DNA of 64,000 bases from Conchocele bisecta (Eukaryota > Mollusca > Bivalvia > Lucinida > Thyasiridae): the NCBI GenBank assembly GCA_029237695.1, contig CM055269.1, positions 27,500,956-27,564,955 on the forward strand. Reading direction: 5' to 3'. Shown piece by piece: positions 52,552 through 63,216 of the stretch. The translations under genes and the position numbers were made by a program. Positions within the stretch are counted from its first letter, which is position 1. Each line of letters starts with the position of its first letter. A model generated the notes under the pieces. It was not told where the DNA came from, searched no databases, and worked only from the letters and a program-made list of their open reading frames with translations.

Positions 52552-53720
52552 ATGAACCCGACCGTCTTGGGGGTGTGCTTGATGATATCCGTGTTCACGT
52601 TACCGTTATGGTCGATCTTTTGTTTGGCTGTGGCGATTACGATCTGATTATTGTAACCGTCAACCCGGTCGTCTCGTAGTATCATATTGCTCGGCGCCAT
52701 ATAAAGACCTATTCCAAATACATAGTCTACTGGGGTGCTGGCATTCTGCAAAACGTCTTGATACCGCCTGATCGCATCCGGGAGGTCTACCGGAGATGAG
52801 ATGGAGTCCTCGACATTTGCCAAGAACGCCTTCCCGTCTCCTATTATAGAACTGCGCGCTTGCGCTTGTGCGCCGAGGACGACCCAGACGTATGTGCGAA
52901 TGGAGTCGTTGAGGCGGGTAACCCCACCCTGCGTAAACCCCAGACCTTTATCTAACATAAATGTGCCCCAAGCGTCCTGGACCGCAGCAGCCTGCTGTAT
53001 GTAATCGACGTGAGCTCGTTTCGGAGGTAACCAATTGCAGGATGAGACGCCGCATTGCCGACCTCCAGACACTTCCGGCCCGAAGGTCATCGTTGCAGGG
53101 TCAAAATTCCCTGCGTTCCGACTGACAATGTGGTCGCCGGAATGATCGTGTCTAAAATCAGTCTGCGTCCAATTCCCGGACTGGCCCCGAATGAGAACGT
53201 CCCCGAGTCCAGTGCTGTTAGGAAATGTTTTCTGTCTCCAATCCGAATCTTTTGAAACGTTAAATTCGTTACACAGTCTTTCGAACGCCCTATAGTCGTA
53301 TGTGTTGGAAATGGGATTCCACCCGCCGTCTTGAGGTAGTGGAGTACCTAGTTCCTTTAAAAGTCTTATAATGGTGTAGTACACATTAAAGTTGTAGACA
53401 CTTCGGAGCATGACATTCTTGGATGTCAGATGGTCTTGATGTGAAACTCCACATCCGGTTGTTGCACACCATACGGCGAAATTTAGCTGATTCTGCCAAA
53501 ACTGCATCGGTGTTGCTTTCCACCCGTTCACTACCTCTATGGTAGTAATCTTGGGCAGCCTATATTGTTCAAACATGTTAGGGAAATTGGTGGCAAAGGC
53601 ACTGTCCGATCTAACTGTTATAGTTGGGTGTACAAGGGGGTTAACAACGGCTTTTTGCGTGTATTTACCTCCGACCGCGTACTTCGCATTATAATTAAAG
53701 CTAAATGCCTTTGTATCCAT
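52360..53720 (-). pseudogene. 477-family structural-module protein of element 2, premature stop
   Basis: Homologue of 6552-7985. ATG 53720 opens 396 codons with NFAVWCATTGCGVS, LNDSIRTYVWVVLGAQ and VDYVFGIGLYMAPSN. The frame ends at TAG 52530-52532, right after a palindrome-coded FIQSRLGV segment absent from element 1. Beyond the stop the homologous linker and hydrophobic tail remain recognisable. The palindrome insertion therefore coincides with the truncation. The 5' end overlaps the divergent 53705 gene by 16 bases. Confidence 0.8.
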
Positions 53721-54386
53721 TGATCACTAATGTTCAAAAAGAGAGTTGTGAACTTAAGAAGTCAATCGACAACTGCTGCGGAAAACGCAGGGTAGGCCTC
53801 AGATCAATCACCATCACGGTTGGGTGGGAGAATGTGGGGAAGAGTGAAGGGTTTGGGTATGTGAAGGATGGACGCTCAGTAGGTGTAAAGCTGCCTCCCA
53901 GACTGTGGAGTTTTAGACAGGTCAAAGATTTTGTCACCTCAGAGCTTGACGGTATAATCAACCAAGGCTACCGGGCTCGCAACAATGACCATCGGCCCAG
54001 ACAGCCGGGTAAGGATCTCCCCGGCGTTGGGTATTCGATTCGGTTTTAGAGAGACATAAGCCGCAAATAAAGGATTGTTTGCCCCTGGTGAGTACGTCGG
54101 TGATAACCCGGTGGACTTAGCCTTCACAAAAACTCTCAGGGTGCACCTGGATCGGGTGAACACATCGTACAACACGGTAGACGGATCTCCCAGCACATTA
54201 CTGAAAACCGTGCAAGCCAGTGATTGTTTCTTTGGGGAGACTGTGACCTTAGACTTCCCATGCCCCGAGATGAAAGTTTTAGAATCGGGACATATCCACG
54301 AATTTACGGTCTCTATTCTTGATGATCAAGCGAGAGAGTTAAAGAACTATTACCCGATTTCGGTCGTCCTAGAAATTTCCAATTGA
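53705..54386 (+). pseudogene. Candidate minor capsid protein of element 2, broken
   Basis: Homologue of 5857-6537 (ITNVQK, NCCGKRRVGLRSITITVGW, YVKDGRSVGVKL, then VDLAFTKTLRVHLDRVNTSY, ETVTLDF, ISVVLEISN). The native start region has been lost and the present ATG 53705 lies inside the divergent neighbour. A shift near 53950 and a stop at about 54050 separate the two halves. The identity as minor capsid is as uncertain as for element 1. Confidence 0.6.
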
Positions 54387-54438
54387 GTATAGGTGCCCCA
54401 ATATTATAATTAATTTAAAGATAATTTTAAAATTAATT

Positions 54439-55753
54439 ATGAGTATATACGGACCAGGTAGTTCTTCCAATTCCAATCGGGATTGGGTGACAGATTCAAA
54501 GAATTTGGAACCGGCAGAAGGGGGATTCGTCCCGACAGAGAGCGACTTTTTAACTACCGGAAAAACCAAGGCCCTGATCAATAAAACTATATCGGAGGCC
54601 ACAAACGGGATTCACAGGAGTATAGCACATCTTAGAGTAGAGGTGCTGACGGCGACTGCACACAAGTTGGGGAAGAGGCCCGGGCGAAAATTGAGGGAGT
54701 CCGAACGGGTATTGAGAAAGACCATGAGGCTTATAGGGTGTTGCTCTCAGAGGACTCTCTGAACAGAGAAACAGCACTTATTGAACTAGGAGGAAAAATA
54801 ACCAAATTTCGAAAAGAGGCCCGAACGGGTATTGAGAAAGCCCGAGAAGACCACCAGGCGGCCCTTACGGAGGCGTATGGGGTGTTGCGCTTAGAGGACT
54901 CTCTCAACATAGAAGCAGCACTTACTGAACTAGGCGAAAAAATAACAAAATTTCGAAAAGAGGACCGAACGGGTATTGAGAAAGCCCGAGAAGACCACCA
55001 GGCGGCCCTTACGGAGGCTTATAGGGTGTTGCGCTCAGAGGACTCTCCCAACAGAGAAGCAGCACTTACTGAACTAGGTGAAAAAATAACAGAATTTCGG
55101 GAAGAGGCCCGGTTGGGGGTTGAGGGAGTCCGAACGGGTATTGAGAAAGTCCGAGAAGACCACCAGTCGGCCCTTACGGAGGCATATGGGGTGTTGCGTT
55201 CAGAGGACTCTGCAGCACTTACTGAACTAGATGGAAAAATAACCGAAGTGTCAGAAAAACTGAAACGTGTTCGTAGAGCCGCGAACAAAGCACTTGAGGA
55301 TACCTCTGAAAAGATTCGTGCTGAGGCCCATACCTCTATCGGGGGGCTTGCCGGACTGTTGAAAACAATGAAAACGCAAAAACGTGTCATCACAGTTTGG
55401 GCTGAGAAGCGGGGCCCCTTGAATGAGGGTCTCTATGAATATTCATTCGGTGCCAAAGCGAGCAATAAATATGGGGGATACGCCATGCCAGCTACACTTC
55501 TCCGAATGGCTGTCTGCTCAGTTAATGCTAATGGTAAATCTGTGGACGCGGTCGTGATAAATCTTGTAGTGGATGGGGAAGAACGAGGGTTGGAGTCAAT
55601 AAACTCGCTGGAGATATTTCATCGGTGGTTTTCTTCGCCGGTGACAATCCAATTAGACTTTCAGAAGGTAGTGTTATTAACTTTGTTACGAAAATCGCTG
55701 ACCCAGCAAGTTCTTCCACCATTGTAACATTGTTAATTGAACTTGATTTGTAA
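54439..55753 (+). pseudogene. Fibre-like coiled-coil protein of element 2, broken
   Basis: ATG 54439 (MSIYGPGSSS). Homologue of 4118-5799 with fewer coiled-coil repeats (units at about 54730, 54870, 55013 and 55180, spacing 143-167 bp) and the same SIGGLAGLLKTMKTQKRV segment before the beta-rich head (MAVCSVNANGKS, INLVVDGEE). Shifts near 54750 and 55590. The repeat number differs from element 1, consistent with unequal exchange in the shaft. A CCAATCGGGATTGG palindrome (54473-54486) adds four residues relative to element 1. Confidence 0.65.
54473..54486. repeat. Palindrome insertion with an empty site in element 1
   Basis: CCAATCGGGATTGG lies between GTAGTTCTTCC and GTGACA. Element 1 has GTAGTTCTTCCGATTGGGTG at the same place (about 5755-5780, minus), 12 bases shorter. 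Confidence 0.88.
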
Positions 55754-55755
55754 TC

Positions 55756-56423
55756 ATGAACGAATCACCGCTTCCAATTGTCAATACCAATCCATCAACA
55801 CTGTATCCAATTGTCAATACCAATCCATCAACACTGTATCCAATTCGCGAAAGATGTTTAGATTTTAGGTTGGATAATATCGTCGTTATGCAGGATAGTT
55901 TAGTTAGTGAATGTAAAAATAGAAAAAGAATCGCTAAAAAATATAAGCGCGTTGCAAATTTAGCAGAGGCATCTAGTACGGTTCTGGCAAGTTTATCTGT
56001 AATGAGTGGTGCGGGGACTGCCGCAACGCTATCTACAATTGTAACAGTTCCAATTGCTGGGGTTTTGAGTGGAATTACAGTTATATCTGGAATACTTTGT
56101 ATGTTAATTAGGGTGGCTGGTCGAAAACTTGAGAAAAATGTAGAAAACATGATAGAATATCCGTTCTCGCTAGGTCTAAGAAAAATAGCATCGACGTTAT
56201 AGTGTCCAAAGCGTGGGCCGATAATGAAATATCAAATTTAGAGTTTGAATCCGTTGTGTAAGAAATGAGGAGATATGAAGAATGAAAAAATTATATTAAA
56301 ATCAAAGCGCGCGCCACCATGCCCAAGATTGAGAGTACTGATTGGGATAAATTGAGGGTAAAACTTGGAGATAAAGTCGGAGGAAATGTTACAGCACCAC
56401 CATCCCGGAAATTTTATAATTAA
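55756..56423 (+). pseudogene. Hydrophobic helical accessory protein of element 2, broken
   Basis: Homologue of 3436-4086. Two IVNTNPSTLYP repeats, the NRKRIAKK basic segment and the Ala/Val/Ser/Thr hydrophobic stretch (VLASLSVMSGAGTAATLST) are preserved. A frameshift near 56160-56180 ends the open frame at 56202, and stops at about 56260 and 56283 interrupt the conserved tail (DWDK, KLGDKVGGN) that ends at TAA 56421-56423. It starts 3 bases after the fibre gene stop. Confidence 0.6.
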
Positions 56424-56520
56424 TTTTAACAAAAATAATTAATTATATTGGTGCAGTAAACAATTTAAATCAGTAAACAATTTAAATTATCAGTAATAAC
56501 GCCCTAAGCCAAAAAAAATA

Positions 56521-56639
56521 AAAAAAAGTTTTAGGTCCCGCCGAGGCTCGAACTCGCGCCAGCAAAATCCTTCTGGGTCCACCTCGCTAAGCACTCGCTT
56601 TAAATCTCTTTTCTTCTCTTTTTTAGGCTTAGCGAGGTG
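56521..56639 (-). ncRNA. Candidate Pol III RNA of element 2: hairpin, B box, T run
   Basis: On the minus strand: arms CACCTCGCTAAGC (56639-56627) and GCTTAGCGAGGTG (56592-56580), 13 perfect pairs around a purine-rich loop, then ACCCAGAAGGATTTTGCTGG, the B box AGTTCGAGCCTCG, GGGACCTAAAAC and a T run. Compared with element 1 the arm sequences differ but pairing is kept, while the downstream block is nearly identical. Confidence 0.62.
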
Positions 56640-56840
56640 TGTTACGCTCACATCTCCTCCAACCCATCATTGAACTGTTACCGCGGACCCCTCCTCCTCA
56701 TTACCTCCATCCGCTAGAATGCGTGGAGCAGCCAGAGTGAATTTATGTGGCGAAACCTGTCTCAGCGCTGAGAGTATTGCTGGCGTCCCAGCAATATATA
56801 TATGTGTTTATTTCTCGTATATAAACCTAACTTTTGTTGG
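56640..56840. other. Sub-terminal region without gene
   Basis: Contains no counterpart of the two small frames (2485-2995) that occupy this position in element 1. Confidence 0.5.
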
Positions 56841-57050
56841 TGGAAATGTATGGTATAAGAGAGACAACTCTGACAAGGACGACCCGTTTTAGAAGTACAC
56901 AGTTGTCTAACTTGGCTCTGTATTCTATAGGTGGTCCGCACTTTTTGTCTATTCAGTTTATACACAAATTCGAGGGATGTGGGACTGTAGATGGAGCGTA
57001 GGGGTGGTGTGTAAGGTTGGTGGTATCATTTTAACTCCCTATATACTACT
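56841..57050 (-). repeat. Right terminal inverted repeat of Polinton 2
   Basis: Matches 41039-41247 in reverse complement, ending CTCCCTATATACTACT. Confidence 0.92.
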
Positions 57051-58886
57051 AATTAAAATGTGTTGTTTGATGGGTTTTTTTATCAATATTTCATAACAAA
57101 GACATATTTTGACAGCTCTTGTAAATCTTCTTCATCAAAGACGATTCTCGTGTGATGCCAAAACATGGTTTTCAGTAACAAATACGATACAAATGATGAC
57201 AAGCGACGACAATTTTCTTTCCCCGGTCTGTTAGGTTTAAGCTAGTATTACATTATGTGTTTACATTTCTAGTATTAAATCATCTATTTGCATGGAAATG
57301 ATTTCATAAAAGAGTCAATAAAACATGGTATTTCCCTAATTAAATTCTTTATTATTTATCATAACCCATACAGATAGTACGTGTATTGGAACTTGAAACA
57401 GCTAATTAACTGTTTGTTTGTTTGTCTTGATCATATCCGGGGGACAGGAAATCATTATGACAACATCCTGACCAAACTGGGTTAATCCCACTGCACATTC
57501 CATCCAATCATCGAATATACTAGTTCTTTCTTACCACTTGATTGTATGCATACTTAAGTAAGACTTAATAGGACATTAATACATAATAGAACAGTTCCTG
57601 GAATAAAATTAAATTAAAGAAAAAAAATATAAAAATTACTATGGGTACGAGATGGTAGGGTATGGGTACGAGATGACCAAAAGGTGGGTACGAAATGACC
57701 AAACCGGGTACGACATGGAATGGGTACGAGATGACCAGCTACCATCTTAAATGACAATGTTATAAGTATTTGCTCTGACCCTGAAGTCTTTACCATGGTT
57801 TTATTCACCTTTGTTAGCGGGTGGATCTTGTTCAGTTGGCTTCTAGAGCCATCTGATCAAGATCTATCATAGACATAGAAATTTGGCTTTCACTACCATT
57901 ACAGCCATAGATCGACCCCATAGGGCTATGTATCGGTCAGATTGCGAAAAACGCAATCTGGATTTTGTGATTTAAATACAATTAAGTCCAATCACTTTGA
58001 AACTGCGATGACCATTAATAAACACATTATTTACCAATAAATAGTTCAAATATGTGACCTACCTAGTAAAAGAAACAACTTGTTGCTATTCTAAACAGTC
58101 TTAAAACCGTTGACCTATATCTCCAAATCAACATGACGCCCGCCATCTTGGAAATTTTCCGTAACAAATAATTTGATTACGTCGATACTATTTTTACCGA
58201 TATGATGTAATCTGGTAAGCGTGATTTGTCGAAATAAATACCTCGTGCTTCCGGTTTATGAGCTATCCATTTTCATTGGTCGACTTACCTCGGTGACACT
58301 TGGGAATACTTCGAACGGATGTAAACAGCATGAAATGAAAACCGATACACTAGTGAATAGGACCGATTCCAGTCTATATACAGAGATATATAGACATGGC
58401 ATTCTAGTCTAGATCTACCAGTGTTCTTCATATTTGGTTAGACATGACTATAGTTCGAACGAGTTCGCGTTTTACATACGTCACCTCAAGGTCAAGGTCA
58501 CTGTTACTATTTATAGAAAATATTTGTAAGCACTGTAGGGACTTCGTTTATTGACCGATTTTAATGAAACTTCATATTTGGGTTTGGTAGGACTATACAT
58601 GTAGGTCGAACAAATTTGTGTTTCACTTGCGTTGCATCAAGGTCATTACTATTAGTAGAAAATTATTGTCATCACTGTTAGTTTATGGATACAAGTTCAT
58701 AGAGGTCGATCATTACAGTAATACCAAAACTGTTATGAAGACTTTTGGATTACTGTTGGGGGTTGCCGGGGATACATATGCGGTTGTCCTCAACCGAGCT
58801 TTTCTAGTTAATATTATATTAACAATTGCATGGTTAGATAGATTTCTATGTGCATCCATGATCATTTTGTAATTATAGACAATGGA
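57051..58886. other. Gene-poor region between Polinton 2 and transposase
   Basis: GGGTACGAGATGACC-type motifs repeat at 57648-57738, an inverted copy of 39246-39320. A CAAGGTCAAGGTCACTGTTA repeat lies at about 58488-58640. No exon recognised. Confidence 0.5.
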
Positions 58887-60674
58887 ATGTCTTATCTGAG
58901 GCGCTGGAGAAAGTTGAGAGCCGACGCAACAGCTTACTCGCAAGAAAGTAGCAGTGATAATGATGAAGATACTGAACCATTGACAGTTGCAAGTGAAGCC
59001 AGTAACTCTGATGAATCTAGTCCTGCATTAACAGATAATGAAAGTGAATCTGACTTTGGATTTGAAGAGGGTGTTCTTTCATCGGATTCAGATGTTTCCA
59101 TCGAACAGGATTTGGTAGAAGAACAACCATCAGTCAGAGAAGAATTCGCTTCGTGGATAACAGAGAATCAGTGTCGTCGACCTGGTGTAGATTCATTGCT
59201 GGATATTTTGAGAAGACAGGGACTTGACCTGCCAAAAGATTCCAGAACTCTGCTGCAGACACCAAGAGTTGTTCCAACTGAGGAAAAATGTGGAGGAACA
59301 TATGCTTACTTAGGATTGAAAACATCTATAACTAAAGAGTTGTCATCTGCAAGTGAAGAGTATATTCAGAAACTTAATCGTATTGAGTTATTGGTAAATA
59401 TTGACGGTGTACCAGTTTTTAAATCTTCTGGGACTCAGTTTTGGCCCATACTCTGTTGTTTTGATGATTATAATCCATTCCTGGTTGCCCTTTTCTACGG
59501 AGATCACAAACCAAATTCTGTAACAGACTTTCTTCAAGAGTTCTTGACAGAGTATGAGGAAATTAGACAGATTGGCATAGTCTTTGAACAAAAAACATTG
59601 AGTGTAAAGATCAAAGCTTTTATATGTGATGCTCCTGCTAGAGCGTTTCTTAAATGTATCAAGTGACACACAGGTTACTATGCATGTGAAAGGTGTACTA
59701 TTCGAGGTGACTATAAATCTAATACAGTTGTTCTTTTGGGAGATTCTCAGTTGCGGACAGATGAATTATTTTCAAATAGAGCGTATACTGATCATCAGGT
59801 TGGTGTTTCTCCATTACAAAATTCAGCTATAAAATGTGTTAAAGAAGTGTGTTTGGACTATATGCACCTGATGTGTCTTGGCACTGTAAAACGACTGTTG
59901 CATTTCCTAAAACAAGGTCCAAGTCAGTGTCGCTTATCACAACGCCAACTTAATGACATATCAAGCACACTTGTTGCTTTTGTTGGGAAATTACCTTCAG
60001 AATTTGCTCGACAGCCAAGACCACTTAGTGAACTGGATAGGTGGAAGGCAACTGAATTTAGACAGTTTATGTTGTATACTGGGCCGATCGTCCTTCGAAA
60101 AGTACTTCATAGAGATACGTACAAACATTTCTTATGTCTCACCGTTGCCATTTCCATCTTGTTAGACAGCTGTAATTCAAAACGAGAAGCTTACCTGGAC
60201 TATGCTCAGCAACTTTTACACTACTTTGTTAGCAAGTTTGGAGAAATTTACACATACAGTTTTGTTGTATATAACATCCACAACTTAAAGCATTTGACAG
60301 ACGACTCTAGGTATTTACAGTGCTCGTTAAACAAGATTTCTGCATTTCCATTTGAGAACCACCTCCAAGTAATTAAATGACTTGTACGAACTGCCAAAAA
60401 TCCAATTGGACAAGTGGTGAAAAGACTAAGTGAATTGGAGCAAGCCGGTGTCAAACGGTGTAAAAAAAAAGTGTACACTAACCTCTCATTGGTGTCAGCA
60501 AACCAACGAAATGGATGGCTACTACTTCAAAATGAAGACTTTGCTTTTGTGCTAGAAAAAAGAGATGGTGGACGCTTGTTATGTGACATTTTCCGACAAA
60601 GATACACAGATTCTTTCTTTACAGAACCGTGTGATTCAAAACTATTGAATATTGTGTATCTCAAAGACACTTAG
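58887..60674 (+). pseudogene. DDE transposase (Transposase_21/CACTA-like group), two TGA stops
   Basis: One reading frame of 595 codons plus stop from ATG 58887, interrupted only by TGA 59664-59666 and TGA 60378-60380. Features: acidic Ser/Glu/Asp N-terminus (to about residue 90), LLDILRRQGLDLPKDSRTLL, a first catalytic-type block LLVNIDGVPVFKSSGTQFWP, DAPARAF, a zinc-like YYACERCTIRG, DYMHLMCLG, LSELDRWKATEFRQFMLYTGP and SAFPFENHLQ. This order matches animal transposases related to Transposase_21. The family name is from memory of motif style. The second TGA could be a deaminated CGA (Arg expected), the first a changed Gly codon. A long single exon is typical of a transposon gene. Confidence 0.75.
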
Positions 60675-60824
60675 AGAATCAATAAACGTCGAAGGCTTGT
60701 AGAGGCCGAAGAAGTTACGCGGAAAGCTGTCTGTCTCCCATATCAGCGGGGATGTGTGCTGCTCCCTATATTGCATGGCATGGAAAAGTGAACATGTGTA
60801 TGTATATGAATGTACACTAGTAAC

Positions 60825-61649
60825 TAGAGCTGGGACGGGTAGTAATTTTGGACCCTATTACCCGCGAGTACCCGAGTACCCGGTGTCACTTATTTCCATT
60901 GGAATAAAATACATACTACTTCCACATTAGAGTTGTGTTTCCTTTGTCCCATGACCTCCGGACATCATTATGGCCAGTAACACAAACAAAAACCAAGTTT
61001 GGCAATACTTTTCTTTAATTCAAGAAAAAAATGCCATCTGTTAATAGCGGAGTTGTGTATTGGATCGATCAATAATGCTGGTACCCGGCTTATTATTTAA
61101 CACGTGTGCAAGAGGCACATCGTTCTGCATTCATTTTTTAGTAGCTGGTTCCGGGCTTGTCAATCACCGTGTTAAATCGCTACGATGTATGTTTGGCTTT
61201 CCTCCAGAAAACAACTGGGGGTGGTGGGGGGGGGGGGGGGGGGGGGGCTAAATTATTTTAGCCGTCTATCGCCCCCCCCCCCCCCTCCCCAGCCTAACCC
61301 AGAACAGAAGTGACATTATTGAACACCCATGCAAACATAATTATAGTTTCTGGAACACCGTCCTCCCTACCACCACCCAGTTTTTTTTTTCTGGAAAAGC
61401 AACATGTAGGACTTCCATGTAGGAATAGCGTGAAGAGGCGAGACTCCTGTGACCACGGAACGATCGTGATCAATGATATGCAGCCTGGCAGATAAAAGTT
61501 CGCTTATAAAACCCATATAAATGAATGTTTAAAGAACTTAATGTTATGTGCAAATTACCCGCGGGTATCGGGTAACGATTTTGTACCCGGGTAGGAGCGT
61601 TACCCTATATACCCGGGACCCGGGTACTCGAGTACTCGTCCCAGCTCTA
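60825..61649. mobile_element. Non-autonomous hAT-type element
   Basis: TIRs TAGAGCTGGGACGGGTA and, reversed at the right, TAGAGCTGGGACGAGTA, with a perfect 8-bp target duplication CTAGTAAC (60817-60824 and 61650-61657). Sub-terminal regions are rich in ACCCGGGTA-like motifs on both sides. The interior has a long G run (about 61220-61247) facing a C run (about 61272-61286) and no transposase. Confidence 0.88.
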
Positions 61650-62650
61650 CTAGTAACTGGGCCATAATTAAAATTATTTGTTCCTTCTTTGCCAACTGAC
61701 TCCCTAAATTTCCATACTCAACAAATTTGATTTTCTTTTTTTTTCTTTTTGGTCAAACACACCTGTTCGCTCCACAATTATCAATTATCTGAATGCATGT
61801 TTTGCATTCACTTTTAATAGGCAAATTTAGATTTCAACATTGTCTTTGGGGAGAACCCCTAAGACCCCCCCCCCCCGCCCCCCTCCACCTTACAGTCAGT
61901 TTACTTTTCATTTTCACATTAATATAACTTGTGATTGATCATTTACTCATCACTATAGTAATGTCCTGTTATTCAAAATAGTGGTTACTTAATTGCCATT
62001 GCATCCGTAATTAATACAGAACTGTTCATCCAATCTTTATGCCTAAATTATCGACATCAAAGGATATAATTCTATAAATTGCTGTAGTTTTAATGTAATA
62101 TTTCTATATATTTTAATGAAAAATTCTATATTCCTATATATATTTTATAGGACCGAAATGGCTGGACAGTCTGACAAACACAAAACATATTAAAAACAGT
62201 CGTATTTAATAACTACTTATATGTGTGTTCATAATACTACACCATGTTTAATTTTGGGCAATTATTTTATTATTTTGTTCATTGTCACATTTATGTATAT
62301 ATGTACATTTATTACATAACATGGGCTCTGGGAGTGTAATAATACCCTTTCGATATTTTCAGTAGTGGAATAACAAAGCGTGTGCCCCACGCGCATCAAC
62401 GGTACGGTCCACATTGACGTGACATCATGTCATGGCTGTTTCGCTTCCGTTTCTACTGTAAAAAACAGAACAAAACTCGTTATTCTACTCGATTTTAGTG
62501 TTATGTAATAATAGAATATTGCATTCGTGTCTATATATTATTGAAATTCATTACACTCGTCCGAAGCCTCGCATTGTATCATTTTGACGGACTTGTGTAA
62601 ATAATTTTGATAATACATGGACACTCCTGCTATATATCCTCTATGTATAG
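61650..62650. other. No gene seen
   Basis: AT-rich sequence with a short C-rich tract (about 61867-61887). Confidence 0.5.
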
Positions 62651-62853
62651 TATGTCCTGGGTCCGAGCTGTTTGGCGTGAAGTCTTGCGAGAGGAGGAGG
62701 AGGTTATCCAGGCAAACTGGATAGTCAGTGGACAAGTCCACTGGCCCAAGAAGTTGGATGCGAACAAGGCCATGAAGGATGGGAGATGTCCACAGGATGG
62801 AGGGAAAACAAAATGGCTTTCATTCCCTTTGATAAAAGAGAAATTTAAATCAG
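62651..62853 (+). CDS. Possible exon of an unknown transposon-type protein
   Basis: An open segment between a possible acceptor (TATAG at 62650) and a donor CAGGTATTAG at 62853/62854. It encodes SWVRAVWREVLREEEEVI, NWIVSGQVHWPKKLD and TKWLSFPLIKEKFKSG. The W...V.WP...W.SFPL.KEKF spacing is like small proteins accompanying animal transposases of the upstream type, but I cannot name it. It could be an exon of the same transposon as 58887-60674, or unrelated. Confidence 0.35.
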
Positions 62854-63090
62854 GTATTAGTCACACTCACACATGTGTCATTTCATAGATCATAATTTGA
62901 GAAACAACAATTTAACTGGTCATCGGTCCATCACTATCGGATATGGATTTTGTTTTAAGGATTCTAGTCCAGTAACCAGATATGTAACCAGAAATGTATT
63001 GACTTCATCTATTACATGCATGTGAAGGTATTGGGGAGTGCAACATTTTGACTTTATATATGGAGTGTGTATCGGGAGACATTATACAAT

Positions 63091-63216
63091 TATTGACTTG
63101 GTAGAATTATGGTAGCATTGAATATGGTGTGATATGGACCTGAGGAGGGAAATATTGCCCTTCTCAGGTCCATATCACACTAGATTCAATGCTACCATAA
63201 TTCTACCAAGTCAATA
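63091..63216. repeat. Foldback with arms of about 54 bp
   Basis: TATTGACTTGGTAGAATTAT at 63091 is matched by its reverse complement ending 63216, with an 18-base centre (GAGGGAAATATTGCCCTT). A related single-arm copy follows at about 63300-63340. Confidence 0.9.

Larger units (their letters stand above)
41039..57050 (-). mobile_element. Polinton/Maverick element 2 (decayed, opposite orientation)
   Basis: 16.0 kb bounded by about 210-bp terminal inverted repeats whose tips are AGTAGTATATAGGGAG and CTCCCTATATACTACT. Flanks GAATCA (left) and AATTAA (right) do not match as a 6-bp duplication. AATCAA against AATTAA, shifted by one, differs at one base. Gene content and order equal element 1 in reverse: polymerase, integrase, four small genes, ATPase, capsid, coiled-coil protein, the 477-residue family, minor capsid candidate, fibre, hydrophobic protein, RNA module. 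Most genes carry stops or deletions. Confidence 0.96.

Noticed and set aside
41033..57056. Perfect 6-bp target duplication of Polinton 2
   Set aside because: GAATCA and AATTAA do not match. A one-base shift gives AATCAA against AATTAA with one mismatch, which is suggestive only.
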